Shown: piece by piece, positions 22,109-30,109 of the stretch
Position numbering within the stretch: the first letter of the stretch is position 1
Layout of the letters: every line of letters begins with the position of its first letter
NCBI GenBank assembly: GCA_900315175.1
Contig: OMYA01000007.1
Span: 1 to 64,000, forward strand
Direction of reading: 5' to 3'
Length of the DNA: 64,000 nt
Source of the DNA: an uncultured Bacteroidales bacterium
GTDB lineage: Bacteria; Bacteroidota; Bacteroidia; Bacteroidales; F082
Position numbers and translations under genes: made by a program
Notes under the pieces: generated by a model
Databases searched by the model: none
What the model was told of the DNA's origin: nothing
The model's input: the letters and a program-made list of their open reading frames with translations, nothing else

Positions 22109-24787
22109 CTATTTAATGTTTTCAACAAGCAAGATGATTGACACCACAGAGGTGAGAGCTGCCAATGAGTTTCTCAACTCGTAACCCCAATCGATCTTCT
22201 CCTTCGGTTTCTCTATACGCTCTTTCTTCTTGGTGTCGATACGCAACGAGATAACACCGCCCGGTTCAACTTTCGGATAATGACGGAAGATGAAGCGTGA
22301 TGTGCCTTCTGCCTGGTTGTTAGGCATTGTCACAGTGACACTGTTCTTGTCGGCAGTCTTGATGAAACCGCCCGCATAGTGCTTGATGTACCATTTTGCG
22401 CTGTGACGGCCATCATAAACCAATAGCTTATGGTCTGCTGAGAATCCGTCAACCACATATTGGCTCATGTGTGTACCTGTCTCACGAATCATCACGGTGT
22501 TTTCACGACGGACAATGGTGATGACATCACCTTCCAAGAGGTATGGGTCGTCATTAATGCTGTTTTTATGTTTCTTCACCTTACGAAGATCGATGCCGAT
22601 GCTACCTGTGTTACGGCCTGTGGTACGGAACAAGCGTGCGTATGGGTCGGCATCGCTGAGCAAGCCGCCAGCCTGTTTGATGATTTCCCACAACTGGGTC
22701 TTGTCGTCTGTCAGCACATAAACGCCAGGATATTTGACACGTCCGTTCACCTCGACATATCTGCCTTTGGTGTAGTTAGGAGTCATACGCACCACGATAT
22801 GGTCGTAAGGCTGAAGTTTCAAATCATTGGCGATGACGTTATAATCTTCATCAACTGTAAGTGTAATCTGCTGAAGCTCCACCTGGTTGGTCTTTGAGAT
22901 GTTCAGGCGGAACACCTCGACACGGTCGTAGGCGGCGCCCACTGTGAAACCGCCGGCCATCCAGAGCAGGTCGTGAATAGTGAGCGATTCATCGTAAGTT
23001 GTTCCGAACGGGTTCTTCACAGCACCGTCAACACGTACCTCACCGACGTTGGTATAGGTGGTGTTGTCATAAATATTGAGGCGGTCGCCCGGTTGCAACA
23101 GTTTATCGCCGTCTTTTTCAAGATCTACGCGGATATAAGTCATCTTTTCAGGGTTGGTGATGTCCTTACGGAATATATAAGCCACAGGGAAGTTGCTTGG
23201 TGTCAATCCGCCTGCGAAGTCGATAGCCTGGCTGATGGTCATGCGGTCGTTGAGGCCGAACTCGCGTGAGAATGGCTTACGCACCTGTCCGTTAACCTCG
23301 ATGGTGCCCAGGTCGCGATATGTCGACTGTTTCAGCACCGTCACCTTATCGCGTGACTTGAGCTGGAAGTCAGGGTTGCCTTTCACGCCCGGGAATGGCA
23401 CTGTGATTATCTCAACAGTCTCATCGTCTCTTGTACGCTCCACAAAGAGGTAATCGGTGAGGGCTGTGTAACGAGGTTTTGCGTTGTCGAGCAAGGCTTT
23501 GAGCGAGGTGTTCTTGTCAAGCTCGAAACGTCCGTCGTAATAGACATCGCCGCTAATCGACACATAGTTTTCAACAGGCTCGTTAGCGGTCTTGATGCGG
23601 ACGACATCGCCTGCCTGCAGTTCTACTTTGAGTTTGCCGGAGGTGATATCGCTGAGTTTATAGTCAACATAGATGATCTGACCGTTATCGATACGTTCGA
23701 TCTGGACATATTCCGGATACACGTTCCATGTCACGCCACCGGCATATTCGATGAGGTCGGCGAGAGTCTCTTTCTCGAGCATCTCATAACGCATCGGGCG
23801 GTTGACAGCGCCTTGTACCGTAACGACGCATTTTGCCACCGGGACGAAAATGACGTCGCCGTTCTGAATGTCATAATTTATGTTGACATTAGGTTTTCTC
23901 ATATATTGATAGAGGTCGAGGGTATGTGTCTTACCTGAGCGTGACAGCTGGATGTTACGCACTGTACCTATCGCTGTAGGGCCGCCGGCTGCCACCAAGG
24001 CGTTGAACACGTTGTTCAAGGCACTCAAGGTGAAACCGCCTTGCACTCCCACCTCGCCGTAGATGCTCACCGAAACGGTACGGGCTGTGGTGATTGTGAC
24101 AGCAATCTGGTCAGGTTTGAATGAGAAGTGATGGCTCAGTTTGCTGCGGATAGCCTCACGGCCTTGAGCCAACGTCATACCTTTCAAGAATATCTTGGCC
24201 GAACCGGCAGGCTGGATGCTGCCGTCAGCACCTATGCGCTGATGAATCTCTGTCTGTGACGAGCCGAAGATGGAGATATGCACCTCATCGCCTTCACCGA
24301 GGACGTAGGTGTCAGGTGCCAGGGCGCCGTCAGTGGTGCGGAACACGTCGAGGCTTCTGCCTTTGAGGATGGCATGTCCGTAAATGTCGGTGCCTTCAGT
24401 AGGCGACACGTTGTTTTCCTCAAGGGCTTTCTCCAGAGCCTCTTCAGCGGCAGCCTCACCCGTCGTGGTCTGAGGTATATCCTCTGTAATGACCACCAAA
24501 GTATCACCGCCAGTAGCAGCAACGGCCGGAGTCTCAGTGACAGCATTCTTCTCTGCCACCATCTTGTTAAGGATTTCAGTCACCCTACCTTGGTAGCTGG
24601 CAAACTCGCTGGGCGGAATGTTGTCAACATCAATGCCTTCTTCAAGTAAACGTGCACGCACTTCTGTCTCTTCAAGACCGCGTTTTTGCAGCTCGGCTCT
24701 CGCCATAGCCATCATGTCGGGAGTCTGCGCCAACATTGTTATCGGCAGCACCGCAAAAAACAGAATCATCAAAAAAAGTTTCTTCAT
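22109..24787 (-). CDS. SLBB-domain polysaccharide export outer-membrane protein (Wza-like)
   Basis: This 892-residue protein is over twice the length of E. coli Wza, as is common in Bacteroidales. It has a signal peptide (MKKLFLMILFFAVLPITMLAQ) and an N-terminal acidic and helical region. The poly_export domain follows (YVLGEGDEVHISIFGSSQTE...RIGADGSIQPAGSAKIFLKGMTL), then about five or six SLBB domains (for example VSIYGEVGVQGGFTL, VTVQGAVNRPMRYE, VEVNGRVKYPGVYVLTD). The last 20 residues (LRNSLAALTSVVSIILLVENIK) are hydrophobic. It would form the outer-membrane channel for capsule or exopolysaccharide together with Wzz, 6 bases downstream. Confidence 0.9.
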   Translation of the reverse strand: MKKLFLMILFFAVLPITMLAQTPDMMAMARAELQKRGLEETEVRARLLEEGIDVDNIPPSEFASYQGRVTEILNKMVAEKNAVTETPAVAATGGDTLVVITEDIPQTTTGEAAAEEALEKALEENNVSPTEGTDIYGHAILKGRSLDVFRTTDGALAPDTYVLGEGDEVHISIFGSSQTEIHQRIGADGSIQPAGSAKIFLKGMTLAQGREAIRSKLSHHFSFKPDQIAVTITTARTVSVSIYGEVGVQGGFTLSALNNVFNALVAAGGPTAIGTVRNIQLSRSGKTHTLDLYQYMRKPNVNINYDIQNGDVIFVPVAKCVVTVQGAVNRPMRYEMLEKETLADLIEYAGGVTWNVYPEYVQIERIDNGQIIYVDYKLSDITSGKLKVELQAGDVVRIKTANEPVENYVSISGDVYYDGRFELDKNTSLKALLDNAKPRYTALTDYLFVERTRDDETVEIITVPFPGVKGNPDFQLKSRDKVTVLKQSTYRDLGTIEVNGQVRKPFSREFGLNDRMTISQAIDFAGGLTPSNFPVAYIFRKDITNPEKMTYIRVDLEKDGDKLLQPGDRLNIYDNTTYTNVGEVRVDGAVKNPFGTTYDESLTIHDLLWMAGGFTVGAAYDRVEVFRLNISKTNQVELQQITLTVDEDYNVIANDLKLQPYDHIVVRMTPNYTKGRYVEVNGRVKYPGVYVLTDDKTQLWEIIKQAGGLLSDADPYARLFRTTGRNTGSIGIDLRKVKKHKNSINDDPYLLEGDVITIVRRENTVMIRETGTHMSQYVVDGFSADHKLLVYDGRHSAKWYIKHYAGGFIKTADKNSVTVTMPNNQAEGTSRFIFRHYPKVEPGGVISLRIDTKKKERIEKPKEKIDWGYELRNSLAALTSVVSIILLVENIK

Positions 24788-24831
24788 AGTAGTATTTTAA
24801 TTTGTTTGTATTTGCCTATTTAATCAGTTTA

Positions 24832-24860
24832 CAAAAATACAAAAAATTGGAATATAACAA
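24832..24860 (-). promoter_or_regulatory. Promoter of the wza-wzz operon
   Basis: On the minus strand TTG (24860-24858) and TATTTTTG (24839-24832) are 18 bases apart, close to the Bacteroidetes consensus. The predicted leader is about 40 bases to the ATG at 24787. No UpxY antiterminator gene or long phase-variable leader is seen here. Confidence 0.55.
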
Positions 24861-24895
24861 GAAAAAAATAAACAATAAACATTAATTACCGTTAA

Positions 24896-25065
24896 TTATT
24901 CATCAATCCTATCTTCCGCAGAACTAAAACCAATTTAATTAATGGTAAATTAACGGGTAATTTTGATAATTATACGTTTGTTATTCATCAATCCTATCTT
25001 CCGCAGAACTAAAACCAATTTAATTAATGGTAAATTAACGGGTAATTTTGATAATTATACGTTTG
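24896..25065. repeat. Perfect tandem duplication of an 85-bp intergenic unit (family C)
   Basis: Copy 1 (24896-24980) and copy 2 (24981-25065) are identical over all 85 bases, starting TTATTCATCAATCC and ending TTATACGTTTG. Each contains the inverted words CCAATTTAATTAATGG and AATTAATGGTAAATT. A related but truncated unit lies at 25970-26046 and weak traces at 28620-28660 and 28819-28877. The array fills the gap between wza and the second GxxExxY gene. Confidence 0.95.
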
Positions 25066-25122
25066 AATTTTTTTTAAAACGTTAATTATCGTATAATTAT
25101 TCATTAATTTTTTAAAGATTTT

Positions 25123-25575
25123 TTATTCCAATAGATATTGGTATTCTACGTCGTCTAAGCGTTCCATTCTACGATTGACAATGTAACATTCATTAGTGGT
25201 TTTGTCGTAAGCCCAACGTTCGCTGATGAGGCTGTCTTCACCAAAATTTATTAATAAACCAAGTGGTTTTTTTGTCAACCGAAGATAGTTGCACAATTGA
25301 GCTCGATGAGCGGGAACCAGACAGATAACTGATTTTAATTCAACAATGATGTCATCTATAACTATATCCATTCGATATTTCTTATCTAATAGATGATTTT
25401 TGTAATAAATCGGCAGTTCTATTTCTCGTTCGTTATCAATACCACGATCAAGTAATTCAAGGTGTAAGGCTTCCTGATAAACAGGCTCCAACAATCCTGA
25501 TCCTAAAACCGAATGTACAGCCATAGCTGCTCCGATAATCTTGTAAACTTTGTTTGCGTAAGGAAAAAGGTTCAT
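25123..25575 (-). CDS. GxxExxY family protein, second copy
   Basis: This 150-residue protein has the family motif GLLEPVY (preceded by VYKIIGAAMAVHSVLGSG), then YRMDIVIDDIIVELKSV with the PD-(D/E)xK-like D..I..E.K pattern, and LGLLINFGEDSL. Unlike the copy at 4350 it has a C-terminal extension (ERWAYDKTTNECYIVNRRMERLDDVEYQYLLE). A matching but orphaned extension lies at 28697-28810. The gene sits 46 bases downstream of the fucose mutarotase and is flanked by family C repeats. Function unknown. Confidence 0.88.
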   Translation of the reverse strand: MNLFPYANKVYKIIGAAMAVHSVLGSGLLEPVYQEALHLELLDRGIDNEREIELPIYYKNHLLDKKYRMDIVIDDIIVELKSVICLVPAHRAQLCNYLRLTKKPLGLLINFGEDSLISERWAYDKTTNECYIVNRRMERLDDVEYQYLLE

Positions 25576-25621
25576 ATTAAGTTTTTTTTAATTTTGAGAA
25601 TTTGTGTTGTTCGAGGTTAAA

Positions 25622-25945
25622 TCAGAAGATTCTTTCCATAAGTTGCCACTTCTCGTCGCTGCGGGCATCTGCGGAACAGCCCTGGAACTGCGAGACGTAG
25701 GCTTCCCATTCGGCTTGACGAGGAAGCGTGGCGAGCCGCGCCATGTCGCGTTTCCAGTCAAAGTCATCGACGGTGTCGCATATCATAAACAGCTGACGAC
25801 CTTTGCGATAAATCTGCATGTCGAGGATGCCGACTTCACGCTGACCGGCAATAATTTCAGGCCAAACATTTTTGTGGACGTCGCAGTATTTCTGGATTAG
25901 TTCCTCGTTATCAACTAAAGTTAATGTTTGACAGTATCTTTTCAT
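25622..25945 (-). CDS. L-fucose/L-rhamnose mutarotase (RhaM family)
   Basis: This 107-residue protein of the RhaM/DUF718 dimeric ferredoxin-like family interconverts the anomers of a 6-deoxyhexose. It begins MKRYCQTLTLVDN and has the family signature YCDVHKNVWPEIIAG, in which His and Trp are active-site residues. YRKGRQLFMICDT...WE and the closing WQLMERIF also fit. Position directly after the fucose permease FucP indicates L-fucose as substrate rather than rhamnose (an inference from context; this family includes a type 2 fucose mutarotase). The longer open frame to 25999 starts inside repeat DNA, so I use 25945. Confidence 0.85.
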   Translation of the reverse strand: MKRYCQTLTLVDNEELIQKYCDVHKNVWPEIIAGQREVGILDMQIYRKGRQLFMICDTVDDFDWKRDMARLATLPRQAEWEAYVSQFQGCSADARSDEKWQLMERIF

Positions 25946-25969
25946 CTTTTTAACATTAATTGCCGTATA

Positions 25970-26046
25970 ATTATTCATTAATTTTTTTGGCAAAGCCAAT
26001 TTAATTAATGGTAAATTAACGGGTAATTCGTGATAATTATACGTTT
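25970..26046. repeat. Family C repeat, truncated copy
   Basis: CCAATTTAATTAATGG followed by TAAATTAACGGGTAATT is shared exactly with the 85-bp tandem units at 24896-25065. It then diverges to TCGTGATAATTATACGTTT. The last ten bases include the 3' end of fucP. Confidence 0.75.
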
Positions 26047-27335
26047 ATTTTTCTAGAATGGGAGCCATATATGGCGACCACGATAAAGCATATAAGTGGT
26101 AATGCGTAGCTTACGTTGACTGCGGGATGTCCGCAGATTGTGCCGCAGTCGATAATCATGCCTTGCAGCGGAGGCATCAATGCTCCTCCGACGATGGCCA
26201 TCACGAGGAAAGCAGCGCCAAGCGAGGCATCGTCAAGACTGACTTTTTCCAAAGCGGTACCGTAAATTGTCGGGAACATCAGGCTCATGAAGAAACTGAT
26301 GCCAATCAGGCAATAAAGACCGGCTTTACCAACAATAAGTATCGCGCCAAGCGAACAGAAGGCTGCAAGGATACCGAAAACTGTTAACAAACGGCGACCG
26401 TCGACGTATTTCATCAGCCAAGTACTGAGGAAACGTCCACAGAGAAAGAGACACATCGCAATAATGTTGTAGTTCTGCGCTGTAGCCTTGTCAATGCGAA
26501 GATTATCAGCGTATTGGATAATAAATGTCCACACCATAATCTGCGCCGCCACGTAAAACACTTGCGCGAACACTCCTTCGCGATATACTCGGTTGCTCCA
26601 CAACCTTCGTATAGAGTGTAGAGTTGAGAGTTTAGAGTTTAGAGTAGTGGAAAGTGTAGAGTTTTTAGTGGTTGGAACTTTTACGATGGCAATGATAATC
26701 ATCATGATTATTACGACAATTCCGAGTGCCACATACGGGTCGCGGATCACCGCCAAATCATGAAGTCTTATATTCGCTTTCTCCGCTTCGGTAAGCATTG
26801 GGAAGATGATATTGCCAGCTGCATCGCGCTTGTCGCTCAACAGGTTAGGGAGTACAACCATCGAAGCCACTGCCATCCCCGCCAAAGAACCCATAGGGTT
26901 AAAAGCCTGCGCAAGGTTGAGGCGGCGAGTGGCGTTTTCCTTATCGCCCAACGACAGAATAAACGGGTTTGCCGTAGTCTCTAAAAATGCCAGTCCAAAA
27001 GTCAGAATATATAAGCTGAAACAGAAAAAAGTGAAGCTTTGCCGTGATGCTGCCGGGATAAACAGCAACGCTCCTATTGCATAGAGTGCCAAGCCAAGAA
27101 GTATTCCGCTCTTGTAGCTGTATTTTCTGATGAAAAGTGCAGCAGGGATCGCCATTGTGGCATAGCCACCGTAGAATGCAAACTGAATCAGCGAGGCTTT
27201 CGCCGCCGACAGCTCCATCAGGGTCTGAAACGCTGCCACCATCGGATTGGTGATGTCGTTAGCAAAACCCCACAACGCAAAGAGCGCAGTTATCGCTACA
27301 AAAGGAACAAGATATTTTTTCTCAACTAACTTCAT
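26037..27335 (-). CDS. fucP: L-fucose:proton symporter (major facilitator superfamily)
   Basis: This 432-residue, 12-helix inner-membrane transporter starts MKLVEKKYLVPFVAITALFALWGFANDITNPMVAAF. The FALWGFANDITNPMV stretch is the FucP-type signature and includes the proton-coupling acidic position. YTLTFGLAFLETTANPFILSLG is the matching helix-4/5 motif of sugar symporters in this family. It imports L-fucose; the mutarotase follows directly. The cytoplasmic loop between helices 6 and 7 contains about 20 residues (TTKNSTLSTTLNSKLSTLHS) encoded by a simple repeat at 26611-26671. It looks like in-frame insertion of a dispersed element. Confidence 0.9.
   Translation of the reverse strand: MKLVEKKYLVPFVAITALFALWGFANDITNPMVAAFQTLMELSAAKASLIQFAFYGGYATMAIPAALFIRKYSYKSGILLGLALYAIGALLFIPAASRQSFTFFCFSLYILTFGLAFLETTANPFILSLGDKENATRRLNLAQAFNPMGSLAGMAVASMVVLPNLLSDKRDAAGNIIFPMLTEAEKANIRLHDLAVIRDPYVALGIVVIIMMIIIAIVKVPTTKNSTLSTTLNSKLSTLHSIRRLWSNRVYREGVFAQVFYVAAQIMVWTFIIQYADNLRIDKATAQNYNIIAMCLFLCGRFLSTWLMKYVDGRRLLTVFGILAAFCSLGAILIVGKAGLYCLIGISFFMSLMFPTIYGTALEKVSLDDASLGAAFLVMAIVGGALMPPLQGMIIDCGTICGHPAVNVSYALPLICFIVVAIYGSHSRKINV
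26611..26671. repeat. In-frame simple repeat inside fucP (family D)
   Basis: The stretch is built from the words GTGTAGAGTT, GAGAGTTTAGAG and TTTAGAGTAG, roughly a degenerate GAGTTTA periodicity unlike the rest of fucP. It encodes a Ser/Thr/Leu-rich stretch between transmembrane helices 6 and 7. A similar T/C-rich element (TTTTCACTCTTCATTTTTCA) lies at about 52915-52944. Confidence 0.65.
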
Positions 27336-27347
27336 TTTTTCTTTTTT

Positions 27348-27427
27348 TTGAACACGGATTGCACGGATTAACACGGATTTTTTCTTCCGAAGGATTTTAT
27401 CCGTTTGATCCGTTAAATCCGTGTTCT
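27348..27427. repeat. Family A-like short hairpin repeat, copy 7
   Basis: GAACACGGATTGCACGGATTAACACGGATTTTTT and its imperfect inverse CCGTTTGATCCGTTAAATCCGTGTTC flank CTTCCGAAGGATT. The word CTTCCGAA and the GATT...AATC arms resemble family A, but the terminal CTCTCGCAGAT is absent. It lies between fucP and the nucleotidyltransferase/kinase gene and could form a stable RNA hairpin there. Confidence 0.55.
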
Positions 27428-27433
27428 TTAATA

Positions 27434-28603
27434 TTACATCTCACTTCTGCGTATAGTCAACTTTATTGCTTCGACGTATTCTTTCGCAAATGTTTCAGCG
27501 TCTTCAACGACGCAGGCGAGGTAGCCTCCACCGCCGGCGCCGGGCATCTTGTAAGCAAGAACCTTATCTTTATATTTGTCGATGTAGCTTTGAACACAGC
27601 CTTGTATCATCGCAGGAAACATAGCGGTCTGGGCGTTGAAGCTGTCGCGGTAAGCCTCCGCAAAGGCTTGCAAATCCTTATTCATTATAGCATCCCAGCA
27701 ACGGTCGGCAGCGGCGGCGAGAGCTTTAACCTTGAGCTCGGTGATATCCTTGCCCTCCACCACCGAGCAGCCTGGCCGACGTGGCTCTATCGGAATCATA
27801 ACAAGGTGATTCTCAAGCCATTGCAGTATGTCTTCATCATTGCAAGTCTCAATCTTCTCAGGCCAGAAATGGTTGTCGTAATAATGCCGGCACAGTCCCG
27901 GCACGCAAATACCTATCGCGTCCTGCGCCCCGCTGACGATGCCGTCCTCCCTCTCAGGATGGTTCTCGAAGCAGAACACCAGTCGCGCCAGCATCTCAGG
28001 GTCCATATCAGGTAACTTAAGAGGCCATATTCTCTTAATCATATTTCTGGTGGAGGTCGATAGTCCGCATCTTTCACGCACCTCAAACGTTGGCACCAGA
28101 CTAACCGTAATGGCCCAGCCAGGAGCAAAACACGAAACGTATGGCTGGTCAATCCATGTTCCCGCCAAATCCAATCGAGTGGGTATGGTGCATATCTGTT
28201 CCTTGAGAGACGTGCTGGAATGTGCTTCCAGACCCTCATGCGGGTCGCGTTTCAACACGATGTATTCCATGCCACGCTCCTCGCAGAAACGGCGTTTCTC
28301 TTCAGAAGCTCCATCCTCGTTTACAACTAAAATATCCGGTTTCAAGAAATCCACCGTAGGGATAAAGTCCATTATACCACTGCCGGCATTTATATATGCA
28401 TCCTTCACATATCGTATCGCTTTAACCATAAAAAGACGTTCTTTTTCATTGTAGAGCGTCTTGTGATTTTTATAATGAAGGATAGTCTCATCGGAACCAA
28501 TGCCAACATACAAATCACCATATTCTGCCGCCTGCCGGAAAAACTCCACATGCCCGCTATGCAGCAAATCATAACACCCCGAAACAAAGACTTTTTTTGC
28601 CAT
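27434..28603 (-). CDS. Cytidylyltransferase-like / GHMP kinase fusion protein (fucose block)
   Basis: This 389-residue protein has two domains. Residues 1-135 are a nucleotidyltransferase of the glycerol-3-phosphate cytidylyltransferase type (FVSGCYDLLHSGHVEFF, with the HxGH motif, and the usual later RYVKDAYI). Residues about 140-389 are a GHMP-kinase domain: PTRLDLAGTWIDQPYVS matches motif 1 (PxRxDLxGxxxD), VSGAQDAIGICVPGL the substrate loop, and PGAGGGGYLACV motif 3. The central glycine-rich ATP loop (P..SGLGSS) is not obvious, so kinase activity is uncertain. The neighbours suggest a fucose or related sugar-1-phosphate route. It is not the much longer Fkp enzyme of Bacteroides. I start at MAKKVFVSG (28603). 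Confidence 0.7.
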   Translation of the reverse strand: MAKKVFVSGCYDLLHSGHVEFFRQAAEYGDLYVGIGSDETILHYKNHKTLYNEKERLFMVKAIRYVKDAYINAGSGIMDFIPTVDFLKPDILVVNEDGASEEKRRFCEERGMEYIVLKRDPHEGLEAHSSTSLKEQICTIPTRLDLAGTWIDQPYVSCFAPGWAITVSLVPTFEVRERCGLSTSTRNMIKRIWPLKLPDMDPEMLARLVFCFENHPEREDGIVSGAQDAIGICVPGLCRHYYDNHFWPEKIETCNDEDILQWLENHLVMIPIEPRRPGCSVVEGKDITELKVKALAAAADRCWDAIMNKDLQAFAEAYRDSFNAQTAMFPAMIQGCVQSYIDKYKDKVLAYKMPGAGGGGYLACVVEDAETFAKEYVEAIKLTIRRSEM

Positions 28604-28696
28604 CTTCTCTTTTTTTCTAAACATTAATGTCCGTTAATCTGCCATTAATTTTTCATTAATTCTTTCTTTTCTTCCCAATAACTATTTCTTTTCTTC

Positions 28697-28810
28697 TCAA
28701 TCTTCGTCATCGTCAAGCAAATATGAATAATCTTCTTTTACACGTTCCATATTGCGGTCAACGAGAAAACATTCATTAGTATTTTTATCATACGCCCAGT
28801 TTGGTGATAA
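28697..28810 (-). pseudogene. Orphan C-terminus of a GxxExxY gene
   Basis: Read leftward, this stretch translates as SPNWAYDKNTNECFLVDRNM followed by ERVKEDYSYLL and an acidic end before a stop at 28697-28699. It matches position by position the C-terminal extension of the GxxExxY protein at 25123-25575 (RWAYDKTTNECYIVNRRMER...YQYLL). The N-terminal 110 residues, including GxxExxY itself, are missing, and family C-like sequence follows immediately. It is a deletion remnant, not a gene. Confidence 0.85.
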
Positions 28811-28818
28811 TTTTAGTC

Positions 28819-28877
28819 ATGAATAAAAATAATTAATGAAAAATTATATGGATAATTGATGATAATTAACGTTTAAA
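28819..28877. repeat. AT-rich family C-like remnant
   Basis: ATGAATAAAAATAATTAATG, AATTATATGGATAATTGATGATAATTAACGTTT and similar words echo the family C unit (AATTAATGG, GATAATTATACGTTT). Together with 28620-28660 (CATTAATGTCCGTTAATCTGCC and following) it brackets the GxxExxY remnant, much as intact family C units bracket the complete copy at 25123. Confidence 0.45.
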
Positions 28878-28878
28878 A

Positions 28879-29961
28879 TTATTCTTCCATTTGATCGCGG
28901 AGGTGCATTCGACGGACTTTCTTCATGTCATGAGTTACCATGATTCGGACCAGTTCCTCAAATGACGTCTTGCTCGGGTTCCATCCGAGTTGGGTCTTGG
29001 CTTTCGTCGGGTCACCGAGGAGTTGGTCGACTTCAGCCGGGCGGAAGTATTTCGGGTCGACTTCGACGAGGGTCTTGCCTGTCTTCACGTCGACACCTTT
29101 TTCGTTGGCGCCTTCCCCTTCCCAGCGGAGTTCGATGCCTACTTCCTTAAATGCCAGTGTGCAGAAGTCGCGCACGGTGTGGTACTTACCGGTGGCTATG
29201 ACGAAGTCATCCGGCTCAGGCTGCTGGAGGATGAGCCACATGCACTCGACGTAGTCTTTGGCATATCCCCAGTCGCGGAGTGCGTTAAGGTTGCCCAGAT
29301 AGAGCTTGTCTTGGAACCCTTGTGCTATTCTTGCCACTGCCAGGGTGATTTTTCGTGTCACGAAGTTCTCGCCGCGGCGTTCCGACTCGTGGTTGAACAG
29401 TATGCCGTTGCAGCAGTACATGCCGTAGCTCTCGCGGTAGTTTTTCATTATCCAGAAGCCGTATTGTTTGGCGACGCCGTATGGCGAGCGCGGATAGAAC
29501 GGTGTCGTCTCCTTCTGAGGCACCTCCTGCACCTTGCCGTAGAGCTCCGATGTCGAAGCCTGATAAATGCGGCATTTGTCGGTAAGACCCGCTATCCTCA
29601 CGGCTTCCAGCAGTCGCAGGGTGCCCATGGCATCCACGTCGGCGGTGAACTCAGGCACGTCGAAGCTCACCTTCACATGGCTCTGAGCCGCGAGGTTATA
29701 AATCTCGTCGGGTCTTATCTCAGAGATGATGCGTATCAGCGACGAGCTGTCGGTCATATCGCCCCAATGCAGGTTTACCAGACGTTTCTGGTGCATGTCG
29801 CGCACCCATTCGTCGAGGTACAGATGTTCGATGCGGCCGGTGTTGAAGCTCGAGCTGCGGCGCAGCACCCCGTGCACCTCATAGCCTTTTTCAATAAGGA
29901 ACTCCGCCAGAAACGAGCCGTCCTGACCGGTGATTCCGGTGATTAATGCTGTTTTTGCCAT
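28879..29961 (-). CDS. gmd: GDP-mannose 4,6-dehydratase
   Basis: This 360-residue short-chain dehydratase converts GDP-D-mannose to GDP-4-keto-6-deoxy-D-mannose, the first step towards GDP-L-fucose and related sugars. It has the Rossmann motif [14 protein letters not shown], then [18 protein letters not shown], the active-site SxS/T and Glu region [13 protein letters not shown], and [15 protein letters not shown] (YxxxK). The fucose synthase gene (fcl) that normally follows is not in this window. The gene is transcribed from its own -7 box. Confidence 0.95.
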   Translation of the reverse strand: MAKTALITGITGQDGSFLAEFLIEKGYEVHGVLRRSSSFNTGRIEHLYLDEWVRDMHQKRLVNLHWGDMTDSSSLIRIISEIRPDEIYNLAAQSHVKVSFDVPEFTADVDAMGTLRLLEAVRIAGLTDKCRIYQASTSELYGKVQEVPQKETTPFYPRSPYGVAKQYGFWIMKNYRESYGMYCCNGILFNHESERRGENFVTRKITLAVARIAQGFQDKLYLGNLNALRDWGYAKDYVECMWLILQQPEPDDFVIATGKYHTVRDFCTLAFKEVGIELRWEGEGANEKGVDVKTGKTLVEVDPKYFRPAEVDQLLGDPTKAKTQLGWNPSKTSFEELVRIMVTHDMKKVRRMHLRDQMEE

Positions 29962-29987
29962 AAGCCAATGCTTGAATGATTAACTTG

Positions 29988-29995
29988 CAAAGATA
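29988..29995 (-). promoter_or_regulatory. -7 box TATCTTTG for gmd
   Basis: TATCTTTG on the minus strand is 27 bases upstream of the gmd ATG (29961), giving a leader of about 20 bases. It is the last such box next to backbone genes before the AT-rich island begins. Confidence 0.5.
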
Positions 29996-30044
29996 CAAAA
30001 TGTTTTTAACATTTGAGTAAAAAAGTTTGGAAGAGATAAGGCAT

Positions 30045-30080
30045 AAAAAGGGCCAGACTTCATAGTGGGAATCTGGCCTT
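30045..30080 (-). terminator. Terminator after the AbiH-containing operon
   Basis: Read leftward, AAGGCCAGA pairs with TCTGGCCCT (30080-30072 with 30057-30049) around a 14-base loop and is followed by a run of Ts (30049-30045). It lies 30 bases past the AbiH stop and separates the defence operon from gmd. Confidence 0.75.
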
Positions 30081-30109
30081 TGTATGCATCTATAAAGTTT
30101 TTTTTCTTT

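Noticed and set aside
24896..25065. CRISPR array
   Set aside because: There are only two 85-base units, directly abutting without spacers.
25622..25945. FucU/RbsD-type mutarotase
   Set aside because: The YCDVHKNVWPEI signature and 107-residue length are of the RhaM family, not the larger FucU/RbsD family.
28990..29946. 318-residue plus-strand open frame opposite gmd
   Set aside because: It is the antisense shadow of a highly conserved dehydratase, with no signal or domain pattern.
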